From the NCBI GenBank assembly GCA_002314945.1, contig DCHV01000067.1, positions 1 to 64,000 of the forward strand: 64,000 nt of DNA, in the 5' to 3' direction. The notes under the pieces were generated by a model. It ran no database searches and was not told where the DNA came from. It was given only the letters and a program-made list of their open reading frames with translations. This document shows, in pieces, positions 54,539 through 63,188 of this stretch. The DNA comes from Prevotellaceae bacterium UBA1743. GTDB lineage: Bacteria > Bacteroidota > Bacteroidia > Bacteroidales > Bacteroidaceae. The stretch's first letter is position 1, and each line of letters starts with the position of its first letter. The position numbers were made by a program, and so were the translations under genes.

Positions 54539-55856
54539 ACATCCATCCTCGCAGCATGGCGTGGAAGAACATGGGCTTGAGGAAGTATTTCTTAAGCAAC
54601 CATCCTACGTGCTGTTCCTTGCTCATATCGAGCAGAGAGAAAGGGAAGGTGATGTCGGCGTCCTTGTTGTAGTCGAACTCGCAAAGGAGGACGTGACCGT
54701 AGTCGGTAACAATGGGACAGCAGGCATAGCCGTTGTAATGGCGGGTAGGTTCCTTGCCTTGCATGAGGCTAATCAAGTTTTCGACGGCCACGGGTAACTG
54801 GATGCGGACTGCCGAAGAGGTCTTGCTCGTAGGAATACCTGCCACATCGCCCAAGCTCACGACATTGGGATAGGTCTGATGTACGAGGGTCTCCTTGTCC
54901 ACCATCACCCAACCACCCTTGGCCAATTTGCCTTCGGTCCATGACAAACCGGATTCCTTGACAAAATCGGGGGCGCTCTGTGGAGGAACGAAACTGAGGA
55001 AGTCGTAGTCCTCGACAAAGGTGTCCTGGACTTCGCCCTCTACTACTCGTTGCAGATGAACTTTCTTGGCCTGTGTGTCGATGCCCTTCACACGGGTGTT
55101 TACCTGAAGATTGATTCCGCGTTCGTCGTATATCTCAAGCAGACGTGGGGTGTAGAGGGGTACGTCGTAGAGGGCTTTCTCGGAACAGAAATAATCGAAC
55201 TGCAGATGGTCGCGCGTTCCTTTCTGACGTGCCAGATGTTCGCCTAAGAGACAGATTTTCTTGGGTGCTCCACCACATTTGTGCTTGGTGTAGGTATCGG
55301 TGAAAATGCCGTGTCCTCCCTTCTTTACAAAGGCTTCGAGCGCCGGCCATGTGCGCTGCGCTCCCTGAAAATCGTAAATGCAATGGGCATTACCATCCCC
55401 GAGCGTGTCGCGCGAGATGCCCTCGACCTTGTCCCAGTCGAGCTGAAGACCAGGGGTGAGGACGAGAAAATCGTAGGCGTACTCTTCCCCTGATGCAGTA
55501 CGTGCTTTCTGCGCCACAGGATCCAGGGCTACGACATGGTCCTTGACCCATTTCACACCCTGGGGGATGCATTCTTGCTGAGGTTTCCATACTTCGTCGG
55601 GACGAAAGATACCCGAGGCGATGAAGGTGAAGCCAGGCTGATAATACTGTCTGTCGGAGGGGTCGATGAGGGTGATGTCGGGATCCTTGATGCGACGCAT
55701 CAGACGAGCTGCGAAGCTGCATCCCGCTGCTCCTCCTCCGATGATGAGGATTTTGCCATGGACATCCTCTGTATGTAGGAAATGGTAGCCGCTTGTACCG
55801 ACTGCTACAATGGCTGTGCCGCCTATGCCGGCCTTGAGAAATGTTCTTCTATTCAT
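54537..55856 (-). CDS. Sulfide:quinone oxidoreductase-like flavoprotein with Tat signal
   Basis: A 439-residue protein. It starts MNRRTFLKAG, a twin-arginine signal, then the FAD-binding ILIIGGGAAGCSFAARL at about 36-52. Type II SQR-like cysteines are seen in TKHKCGGAPKKICLL and in YACCPIVTDYGHVLLCEFDY, the latter matching the SCPLVTGY region of eukaryotic SQOR. SQRs oxidise sulfide and pass electrons to quinone. A twin-arginine signal on such an enzyme is notable, since family members are usually cytoplasmic-side peripheral proteins. ATG 55856 overlaps the PPTase stop (ATGA). It is the last gene of the minus-strand operon. Substrate could be another sulfur compound. Confidence 0.82.
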   Translation of the reverse strand: MNRRTFLKAGIGGTAIVAVGTSGYHFLHTEDVHGKILIIGGGAAGCSFAARLMRRIKDPDITLIDPSDRQYYQPGFTFIASGIFRPDEVWKPQQECIPQGVKWVKDHVVALDPVAQKARTASGEEYAYDFLVLTPGLQLDWDKVEGISRDTLGDGNAHCIYDFQGAQRTWPALEAFVKKGGHGIFTDTYTKHKCGGAPKKICLLGEHLARQKGTRDHLQFDYFCSEKALYDVPLYTPRLLEIYDERGINLQVNTRVKGIDTQAKKVHLQRVVEGEVQDTFVEDYDFLSFVPPQSAPDFVKESGLSWTEGKLAKGGWVMVDKETLVHQTYPNVVSLGDVAGIPTSKTSSAVRIQLPVAVENLISLMQGKEPTRHYNGYACCPIVTDYGHVLLCEFDYNKDADITFPFSLLDMSKEQHVGWLLKKYFLKPMFFHAMLRGWM

Positions 55857-56434
55857 ATCTGTTCTGTTGTTGCACACGAGCATACAAATCCCTCGTCGAG
55901 ATGCTCTGTCGTATGGAGGCGTATGTCGTGCAGGTCATTCAATACTTCTTTTATGTTGTCGGTGATGCCAGTTCCACGGAGCTTGAGTACAGCCTCCTTC
56001 TGAGTCCATAGACGGATGAACATCACCTCGGGACGGGAAGAGGAAAGAATACGGTCCGCCTCTTCCTCGTTCATGGTGTAGCGGATGAGGGAAGGGTCGT
56101 AGGAACGGATACGCTCCACGTCCATTCCACATGGTTGCGTGCTGAGGAGGCATCCTGCGGCCTCCCTGCAATGGCTCAGGCTGAAATGAATATGAGGGTA
56201 GGTAGTAAGGAAGGGTTTTCCGTGTTCTCCATACCCAAACTCGGGCATAGTGGTGATACCATATTCCTCGCGAAGCCCACGACACAATTCCAGATAAGCC
56301 AACGTGCATTCCTTCTGCCCCTGTACGAATTTGAAGCGCTTTGCTTGTTCCCGGCGCTGTGCAGGGAGGGACTGCATCATGGATGAAAGTTCCTCCTGAC
56401 TGAGATCCGTTATATGTGTACGGAGGTATAGCAT
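55853..56434 (-). CDS. 4'-phosphopantetheinyl transferase (Sfp-type)
   Basis: Transfers phosphopantetheine from CoA to a carrier-protein serine. The 193 residues contain the family motifs CGMDVERIRSYDP (metal-binding Asp and Glu) and FIRLWTQKEAVLKLRGTGI (WxxKEA), and HIHFSLSHCR before them. No PKS, NRPS or acyl carrier gene is in the window, so its target is elsewhere. Start 56434 is 2 bases from the nhaA stop; the longer frame from 56695 overlaps nhaA and is rejected. Confidence 0.9.
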   Translation of the reverse strand: MLYLRTHITDLSQEELSSMMQSLPAQRREQAKRFKFVQGQKECTLAYLELCRGLREEYGITTMPEFGYGEHGKPFLTTYPHIHFSLSHCREAAGCLLSTQPCGMDVERIRSYDPSLIRYTMNEEEADRILSSSRPEVMFIRLWTQKEAVLKLRGTGITDNIKEVLNDLHDIRLHTTEHLDEGFVCSCATTEQI

Positions 56435-56436
56435 TT

Positions 56437-57798
56437 TTATTCCTGTTCTTCTATCTCCTGGGGAAGGAAGAAATGTAGGAGAATACATCCTACTATGGCA
56501 CTGACGACGGTGCCAACGAGGATGCCAAGCTTGGCATCGTTGAGCAGGTCGATGCGCGACACGGGACTGTAACTGAGATCGGCAATGAACATACTCACGG
56601 TGAATCCGATGCCACAGAGCATACAGACACTGGCAAAGGCTCGCCATGTGGTGTGCTTGGGCATCTCTACCAAGTGCAGTTTGATGCAAAGCCAACTGAT
56701 GCTGAAAACACCCAGGAACTTGCCGATGAAGAGACCGAGGAAGACAGCAAGACCCACTCCTGCAAAGAGGTTGCTGATGCTCATACCGGTGAAATCAACC
56801 CCTGCATTGGCAAAGGCGAAGAGAGGGATGATGATGAAGTTGATGGGGTCGCGCAGATTGTCTTCCATACTCTGGAGCGGACTGATGAGGCGGTCACTGG
56901 AAACTTCGATATCTCGGAGTGTCTGTATCTGTTGATCGGTGAGAAGTGCAGGCTTGTTGCGCTCCTGATGTGGCACTTCGATAGAGGGAAATTCATGGAC
57001 ACGCTTGCGTATTCGCTCCACATAATATTTGGTTCCAACTGGCAGGTTGGCGGGGATGCAGAAGGCTAAGAGTACGCCGGCGATGGTGGCATGGATGCCG
57101 CTATTGAGCATACAATACCATAGCACGACACCGATAGCGAGATAGAAGGTCTTGAATTGAACGTTGCGCCAGTTGATGATCGCAAGAAGGGCTACGCAAA
57201 CCAATGCGCCCCACAGATAGGCGGTAGCTAAATGATCGGTATAACGAATGGCTATGACGATGATGCCTCCGAGATCATCGGCTACGGCCAGGGTGGCAAG
57301 GAATATCTTCAATCCAACAGGGACACGACGGCTGAAGATGCTGAGCACCCCTAAAGAGAATGCAATGTCGGTAGCCATAGGGATGGCCATGCCTCGCTCC
57401 GCAATAGGATCGCTCGATGTGAGTCCGCAAGCCACGAAAAATACGATGACGGGGACAAGCATTCCTCCACATGCTCCGATGACGGGAAGAAGGGCTTTTC
57501 TGAGGCTGGAGAGTTCTCCACACAATATCTCACGCTTGATCTCAAGACCTACGTTGAGAAAGAAAATGGCCATCAGAAAATCATTGACAAAGGCTCCTAA
57601 AGTCATAGGGTGTCCTCCGTGACTGAACAGATTGAAGTCTCCCACGCTGATAGAGACGGGGAACGTCCAAAACTCCTTGTACAAGTCGCGTGTTATGTCG
57701 AGATTGGCTATGATGAGCGCCAATATGGTGGATATAATCAGCAAAACGCTATCGTTGACATAGCGTTTGATGGAGTTGAGGAAAATGTAATTATTCAT
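56437..57798 (-). CDS. nhaA: Na+/H+ antiporter NhaA
   Basis: An inner-membrane antiporter exchanging sodium for protons, important for pH and sodium tolerance. The 453 residues include about 11-12 hydrophobic helices, the functional pair VADDLGGI (two Asp) in the centre, FFLNVGLEIKREI and IPMATDIAFSLGVLSIF. A central hydrophilic loop (about 265-310, with a poorly conserved HEFPSIEVPHQERN) is longer than in E. coli (388 residues). The upstream hairpin at 57826-57858 may limit read-through from the sugar kinase. Confidence 0.94.
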   Translation of the reverse strand: MNNYIFLNSIKRYVNDSVLLIISTILALIIANLDITRDLYKEFWTFPVSISVGDFNLFSHGGHPMTLGAFVNDFLMAIFFLNVGLEIKREILCGELSSLRKALLPVIGACGGMLVPVIVFFVACGLTSSDPIAERGMAIPMATDIAFSLGVLSIFSRRVPVGLKIFLATLAVADDLGGIIVIAIRYTDHLATAYLWGALVCVALLAIINWRNVQFKTFYLAIGVVLWYCMLNSGIHATIAGVLLAFCIPANLPVGTKYYVERIRKRVHEFPSIEVPHQERNKPALLTDQQIQTLRDIEVSSDRLISPLQSMEDNLRDPINFIIIPLFAFANAGVDFTGMSISNLFAGVGLAVFLGLFIGKFLGVFSISWLCIKLHLVEMPKHTTWRAFASVCMLCGIGFTVSMFIADLSYSPVSRIDLLNDAKLGILVGTVVSAIVGCILLHFFLPQEIEEQE

Positions 57799-57825
57799 AT
57801 CGAAGTCTGAATTTTATGGTATAAA

Positions 57826-57858
57826 TTCGTGCGGCCACCATCTGTGGAGCCGCACGAA
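57826..57858 (-). terminator. Hairpin between the sugar kinase and nhaA
   Basis: TTCGTGCGGC (57826-57835) pairs perfectly with GCCGCACGAA (57849-57858), and CCAC/GTGG extends the stem. Followed on the minus strand by AT-rich sequence. It may be a terminator or processing site inside the operon. Confidence 0.5.
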
Positions 57859-57877
57859 GTATATAGGAAAGAACGTC

Positions 57878-58984
57878 TTACTTGCTCATCTTCTCGGCAA
57901 TGAAGGCTTTCATCGCTGGGAAGTGTGCTTCGATGCTCAACAACAGGTGCAACTGGTTGTTGGCACGCACAAAATTGTGGGTGGGGTACTGGCATTTCCA
58001 ATACTTGTCTCCACTGAGGTAATCCCAGAGGAAACGCACACACTGCATATATGGGAAGAGGGCGGTGGCATAGGGAAGGTTCTCTACTTCGACGGGTAGA
58101 AGGAAGGAACCAGCACTCTGGAGATAGCCTTCGGTGAAAGCTTCGAAGATATCAGAACGGAATTGTACCTGATCCATATCGGGACAATCCTCGGCTACGC
58201 AGTTGGCTGCAGTACGCAGGAAATCACCGTAGTCGCTGAAAATATAGTTGGGCATGACGGTGTCGAGGTCGATGACGCAGAGAACGTTGTCCTGATCGTC
58301 GAACATCATGTTGTTCACCTTGGTGTCGCAGTGACATACACGCTTAGGTAAGGTGCCTTCGCGTCCCATACGCTCTGCTTTGCACATTTCCTCGGCACGC
58401 TGGTCGATCTGACGCAGCATCTCCTGCACCTGAGGCTCCTGGACACGTCCTGCTGGATCGAGGGCAATTACTTCGCGCAACTGCTGGAGACGGAACTCCA
58501 TGTTGTGGAAATCCTTGATGGTCTCGCCCAACTGAACTGGAATGTCGGCCAACATGGACTGGAAATTACCGAAGGCGAGACCTGCTGCATAGCTGCTCTC
58601 AGGATTGACGGCTTGCTTGGTGATGGCATTGGGGATGAAAATCATGATACGCCAGTAGAGTCCACCTACCACGCAATAGAGTTTCTCGCTATCCTCCTTG
58701 AGAGGAATGAAGCGGAGCACTTTACGCTCGATATCTGTGGTGCCTGCTGCTTCGAGTTTAGCACGGATGTGGCTGGTGACAGCCTGTATGTTGCGCATCA
58801 CCATATCTACATCAGGGAATACGACGTGGTTGACGCGTTGGAGTACATAATCGGGTTGCTCTGTTTCGGTGGTCTTGACCAGATATGTGTCGTTGATGAG
58901 ACCTTCGCCTAAAGGCTTGATTTCACTAATGGTGCCACTGATGGCAAAGCGTGAGACAATGTCACGTAGTTCGTTTTGTTCCAT
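57878..58984 (-). CDS. NahK-like aminoglycoside-phosphotransferase-family sugar 1-kinase
   Basis: A 368-residue protein with the order and wording of bifidobacterial N-acetylhexosamine 1-kinase: IKPLGEGLINDTYLVKTTET, RVNHVVFPDVDMVMRN, the catalytic VCHCDTKVNNMMFDD at about 214, metal-binding CVIDLDTVMPNYIFSDYGD at about 238 and FLWDYLSGDKYW near the end. NahK phosphorylates GlcNAc or GalNAc at C1, feeding salvage to UDP-sugars. Related kinases act on other sugars, so the substrate is inferred. It is followed by a hairpin and nhaA. Confidence 0.8.
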   Translation of the reverse strand: MEQNELRDIVSRFAISGTISEIKPLGEGLINDTYLVKTTETEQPDYVLQRVNHVVFPDVDMVMRNIQAVTSHIRAKLEAAGTTDIERKVLRFIPLKEDSEKLYCVVGGLYWRIMIFIPNAITKQAVNPESSYAAGLAFGNFQSMLADIPVQLGETIKDFHNMEFRLQQLREVIALDPAGRVQEPQVQEMLRQIDQRAEEMCKAERMGREGTLPKRVCHCDTKVNNMMFDDQDNVLCVIDLDTVMPNYIFSDYGDFLRTAANCVAEDCPDMDQVQFRSDIFEAFTEGYLQSAGSFLLPVEVENLPYATALFPYMQCVRFLWDYLSGDKYWKCQYPTHNFVRANNQLHLLLSIEAHFPAMKAFIAEKMSK

Positions 58985-59026
58985 TTGTTTTGTTCTATGT
59001 GTTGTTAATCTTTGATAGTGTCGTTA

Positions 59027-61759
59027 TTATTTTCTTGTTTCTGGCATAGAAAGCCCTGAGAGTGGAGTGCCATCTGGTGTCATTCCTTCTGCGCTGATGG
59101 TGACTTGTGTCTGCTTCCCATTGTTGTAGAAATTCAGTTGCGCCTTCCCCTGGTTATCCAATTCGATAGAAGGATTCCAGTAGAGGGTACGTCGGTAGTC
59201 CTTATGCTCGGGTAAAGGCTTCTGGCTGTAGTCGGGTTGATAGAAATCTTCGCATACCGAGTAACCAGACAGAATGTAGCGACGATCGCGCATCACGTCG
59301 CGTAATCCATCTCCCTCGATCAGTCGTAGGTCGATATCAACCGTAGGCTGATTGCTTGCCTCGAAATGCTTGTCCCCTTCCCGACGTGGGCTATAATCGG
59401 TATAGATATACACTTTTCCCAGATGAGAAAGGTGGTTGTACTTCATCTTCTGACTGTCGGACATGTAGAAGGAATCGTTGTGTGTATCCATGCGTTTTTG
59501 TACTTCGTATGTGCGCTCCATATTCATATCACCAATGTACACGCGTGCCACATCCTGCACAAAACGGTCTGCTCCTGTGAATACTCCTGTACAGAGTCCT
59601 GCATCGCATACATCATTGAAGGCTTGGTACGCATCAATCACATAAGCAGGTTTGTTGGGGTTGAAACGACTCCTTCCATTGTGTCGGGCACCCACAGTCA
59701 CTTCTTCCATGGTATAGGAACCATCGTTTAACCAATCTGGAGAGAGAGCCGATCCCTGGGGAGCAGGAGCCAAATGCTGCTGATACCAATTGTAAGGCTT
59801 CACGAAACGGGGGTAGATAGGATTGAGTTTGACGTAGAATTCGGGATATACGATGTCGAAATCGTGATCTGCATCCTCGCCCTTCACTACCCAATTTCGT
59901 TTCAGTTCAGCCTTCTCCTCATCCTTCCATTTCGTACTGTCGCTTGCTCCAAGGAAAAAGTAGCAATTCTCGTAGAACCGGGGGCTCTCGATGCTGAAAT
60001 ATCCTCCTTTGGTCATCATTTCACCTACTACACCCTCGGGTGCGCCTGGCTTGGTAAACTCTGCATGCATGAGCATCTCACGTTTCAGGTTGGTCTCCTT
60101 CTGGTTGAATCGTTCGTACACTTCTCCGGCTGTAGGTTGTGTTCCACGTTCGAAGCGTGTAAGGTCAACCTCGGTCTTTTCCTCACCTGTGGCAGCCGCC
60201 ATGGCATCCTCGGCGAGAGTGTGTTCCTGATCCACACTTTGGTAATTGTTCACCTCTCCGCTCATCATCTGGGTCTTCTCTGGCATGAAGTTCAATACAA
60301 AAGCACCAGGTGTAGCCATCGTGTGCCAATTGTAGCGTCTCCACCCCTGGACCATGAGCAGCAGGTCGAGTGCACGCAGATGAGGCTCGTCTTCGCTCTC
60401 GAAATAGTAATTGGGGTCTTCTACAAAGCCACGAATCTGGCTGCTTAGGAGCATCTCTGTGAGCATAGTGCCATTGTCATAGATATACTCGGCATGAGCT
60501 GCATCACGAACGGCTACACTCACATGGCTTCCCGCTTGTCCTCCTTCCACACTCAGATGGATGGGGGCGTATGGTTCGTAAGTGGATTCTATCCCCTGAA
60601 ACGAGAGAGGGTTCATCTCCAACTGGCCGTTGCGTACAAAAACAAGACGATCGGCATAGATACATCCCTGGGCATCGAATACGCTCAGTTGGATGACTCC
60701 ATTGTGCAAATCCTTTTTCTCGAGTGTCAAGGACAAATCCTCTCCTTGTCCCAATTCTTGGAAATCGAGCATCACTCCCTGATGCATCACAGTCATACCT
60801 AAAGGCGTGCCTGCTGCTTTGCCTCGTGGATGGAGACGGATGGATAGCTTTTCACCCTCGGATGTCACTTGAATGGCGCAACCATCACTCTCTACTTCAG
60901 GCAGATCAGCCTTAGATTCTCCCTTGGGCCAAGTGAATTGTGCCTTGTATTTTCCATCTGTCTTTGGGGTGAAAGTGAAGGATCCTCTACCTCTGTTCTC
61001 AACCTTCGTTTCTGCTACTTTTTTGCCCGATGCATCTGTGATGCTCAGTGAGCCTTCGAGATGCCTTCCTTCCTCATCATTGGCTTCAAAGGCCACACTA
61101 CAGGGGGCATTGGCGATAAGATGACCACCCTCTGGATAGAATTTCACTGTAGCCTCGGGAACTGCATTGTCTGCCTTGAAATGCCGAAGCAGAGGACGCA
61201 ATGTCATCTCGTGCAGATATTCTCCCTCTTGCTGAGGCTTGTCATATACAGGGAACACGCGACTATACAATTTCTCATAATCACGATAATATTGCAGAGC
61301 CATCTGTCGATTGTAGAACCATTTCTCGGCGAATTTGGTATGCTCATGTGTGTAGGCACCCCAGTTGAGTTGCCATCTCGTATAAGCTCTCAGCTCGTAG
61401 TAGCCTCCATAGAGGGAGTCCAACAGACAGAAACTGCCCTCACCCTCTCCGTCTTTTAACTCAATCTGCTTTCGCTCCACCAAGAATCCGTCCTGATTCA
61501 GTAATTCGGTATATAGAAGACCGCTCAGTTTGCTGGGAGCCCCTGTATCGCTACGACGTACATAGGCCTTGAAATAGATTGTATCTCCAAGGAAATAACA
61601 AGTATTGTCGGTGTGGATAAAGATTTGTTCCTGAGGTACACTTTTGCCGAATTTCTGTACACGTTCGGCCCATCCATTCAGGGTGTTTGGGGCTGACTCC
61701 TGTGCCAAGGCAATAATGGTTACCAATCCGAAAATTAGCGTTCCTACAATCCTCTTCAT
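59027..61759 (-). CDS. Alpha-2-macroglobulin MG2-like secreted protein
   Basis: A 910-residue protein with signal peptide MKRIVGTLIFGLVTIIALAQ. The N-terminal part has EQIFIHTDNTCYFLGDTIYF and SLYGGYYELRAYTRW, the MG2-like beta domain wording of large Bacteroidetes surface proteins that precede a TonB-like plug. A middle segment (TPSFA-type beta strands, FYPEGGHLIANAPCSVAFEA) and a C-terminal region with YTMEEVTVGARHNGR (plug-like) follow. The protein has no barrel. Function unknown; it is thought to be periplasmic or outer-membrane associated. It is 10 bases after the aldo/keto reductase gene. Confidence 0.65.
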   Translation of the reverse strand: MKRIVGTLIFGLVTIIALAQESAPNTLNGWAERVQKFGKSVPQEQIFIHTDNTCYFLGDTIYFKAYVRRSDTGAPSKLSGLLYTELLNQDGFLVERKQIELKDGEGEGSFCLLDSLYGGYYELRAYTRWQLNWGAYTHEHTKFAEKWFYNRQMALQYYRDYEKLYSRVFPVYDKPQQEGEYLHEMTLRPLLRHFKADNAVPEATVKFYPEGGHLIANAPCSVAFEANDEEGRHLEGSLSITDASGKKVAETKVENRGRGSFTFTPKTDGKYKAQFTWPKGESKADLPEVESDGCAIQVTSEGEKLSIRLHPRGKAAGTPLGMTVMHQGVMLDFQELGQGEDLSLTLEKKDLHNGVIQLSVFDAQGCIYADRLVFVRNGQLEMNPLSFQGIESTYEPYAPIHLSVEGGQAGSHVSVAVRDAAHAEYIYDNGTMLTEMLLSSQIRGFVEDPNYYFESEDEPHLRALDLLLMVQGWRRYNWHTMATPGAFVLNFMPEKTQMMSGEVNNYQSVDQEHTLAEDAMAAATGEEKTEVDLTRFERGTQPTAGEVYERFNQKETNLKREMLMHAEFTKPGAPEGVVGEMMTKGGYFSIESPRFYENCYFFLGASDSTKWKDEEKAELKRNWVVKGEDADHDFDIVYPEFYVKLNPIYPRFVKPYNWYQQHLAPAPQGSALSPDWLNDGSYTMEEVTVGARHNGRSRFNPNKPAYVIDAYQAFNDVCDAGLCTGVFTGADRFVQDVARVYIGDMNMERTYEVQKRMDTHNDSFYMSDSQKMKYNHLSHLGKVYIYTDYSPRREGDKHFEASNQPTVDIDLRLIEGDGLRDVMRDRRYILSGYSVCEDFYQPDYSQKPLPEHKDYRRTLYWNPSIELDNQGKAQLNFYNNGKQTQVTISAEGMTPDGTPLSGLSMPETRK

Positions 61760-61769
61760 TCGGGATAAA

Positions 61770-63167
61770 TCACAAAGTATTGGTCTTCAGTTTTTCGATA
61801 AATTTGTCCAAATGCCGCATCTCTTTAGGAATATCGATGTGTTGAGGACAATGGCTTACGCACTTCCCGCAATTGGTGCAATGGTCGGCCTGACGTAACT
61901 TGGGCACAGCACGATCATACCCCCTGAGAAATACCTTGCGTGCCTGCTCGTAGTTCGTGGCTTGTTGATTCTCGGGGACGTTGCCAGTATTGACGCATTT
62001 GTTGTAGTGCAAGAAAATACCAGGTATATCCAATCCATAGGGACAGGGCATACAGTAACGGCACTCGGTACAGGGAATGGTGGGGAATGCTTCGATGAGG
62101 GAGGCTGTTTCGCCATCAAGCCAACGCTCTTCCTCCTCGGTGAGAGGTTGAAGTGGACTGAAAGTGCGTATATTGTCTTCGAGATGTTCCAGGTAAGTCA
62201 TACCGCTCAGTACCGACAAAACCATGGGTTTGGTAGCAGCATAACGGAAGCCCCAACTTGCGACGCTATCCTCTGGCCTGCGTTTTTTCAGATGTGCCAC
62301 GACATGATCGGGAACCTTGCTTAATCGTCCTCCGAGGAGGGGTTCCATCACAAGGACGGGTATGTTTCGCTTTGCCAATTCGTTGTACAGGTATTCTGCA
62401 TCTTTACCTTTTTCCTCGTTGTGCCAGTCGAGGTAGTTGAGCTGGATGAGTACGAAATCCCAATGATATTTCTCATGTTGCGACAGCATCCAATCATATA
62501 CTGCCACATCCCCGTGGAAAGAAAATCCCAGGTTGTGTGTACGGCCCAATTCGCGTTGCTCTACCATCCAATCCAATAATCCGTTGTCGAGGTAACGCTG
62601 CCTGAGATTGTCCATGCTACCCCCGATACTGTGGAGCAGGAGAAAATCCACATAATCGGTCTGCAGATATTGCAAGGACCGTTCAAACATGGCTTTTCCC
62701 TCCTCGAAACTCCATTGCTGAGAAGCAAAGTTGGAGAGTTTGGTGGAGATGAAATATTTGTCGCGTGGGTAACCACTTGCTACCAAGGCGTTGCCCAATG
62801 CTTCCTCGCTCATTCCCCGACAATAGGCAGGAGATGTGTCGAAAAGTGTCAGACCATGATCCAACGCATATTTTATTACATGATTAGTCTCTTCCTGATC
62901 TATTTCTCCTCCATGAGGCGTGTCGTTATCCTTCTTGTCCTTCTTGGGGAAACGCATACATCCAAAGCCGAGTAAACTTACTTGTTCTCCAGTACGGGGG
63001 ATGGTACGTGTTGTCATCTTGTCAACAGGGACTTCATCAGTGTGGTGGCCTGCAGGATCCAAGTCTATGTTTGTTCCATTCTTATTGGTACAGGCGCCCA
63101 AAACAGAAGTGGTCGCTACGGTACTTCCAATTTTTAGAAATGACCGTCTGTCTATGTTCTTATTCAT
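61770..63167 (-). CDS. Aldo/keto reductase with two 4Fe-4S motifs and a Tat signal
   Basis: A 465-residue protein beginning NKNIDRRSFLKIG (Tat) with lipobox-like VLGACTN. The AKR barrel (about 50-340) has LFDTSPAYCRG (catalytic Asp/Tyr pair), FISTKLSN (Lys) and LLLHSIGG (His region). The C-terminal part binds Fe-S clusters: CTECRYCMPCPYGLDIP and CTNCGKCVSHCPQHIDIP. Such AKR-ferredoxin fusions transfer electrons to NAD(P) or from it; substrate unknown. Its exported location and the Fe-S protein 21 bases upstream suggest a periplasmic electron transfer pair. Confidence 0.85.
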   Translation of the reverse strand: MNKNIDRRSFLKIGSTVATTSVLGACTNKNGTNIDLDPAGHHTDEVPVDKMTTRTIPRTGEQVSLLGFGCMRFPKKDKKDNDTPHGGEIDQEETNHVIKYALDHGLTLFDTSPAYCRGMSEEALGNALVASGYPRDKYFISTKLSNFASQQWSFEEGKAMFERSLQYLQTDYVDFLLLHSIGGSMDNLRQRYLDNGLLDWMVEQRELGRTHNLGFSFHGDVAVYDWMLSQHEKYHWDFVLIQLNYLDWHNEEKGKDAEYLYNELAKRNIPVLVMEPLLGGRLSKVPDHVVAHLKKRRPEDSVASWGFRYAATKPMVLSVLSGMTYLEHLEDNIRTFSPLQPLTEEEERWLDGETASLIEAFPTIPCTECRYCMPCPYGLDIPGIFLHYNKCVNTGNVPENQQATNYEQARKVFLRGYDRAVPKLRQADHCTNCGKCVSHCPQHIDIPKEMRHLDKFIEKLKTNTL

Positions 63168-63188
63168 TGTCGTTCCTCCGAATAAAGA

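Noticed and set aside
56437..56695. N-terminal extension of the PPTase
   Set aside because: It would overlap the nhaA 3' end for 260 bases and has no PPTase-like sequence.
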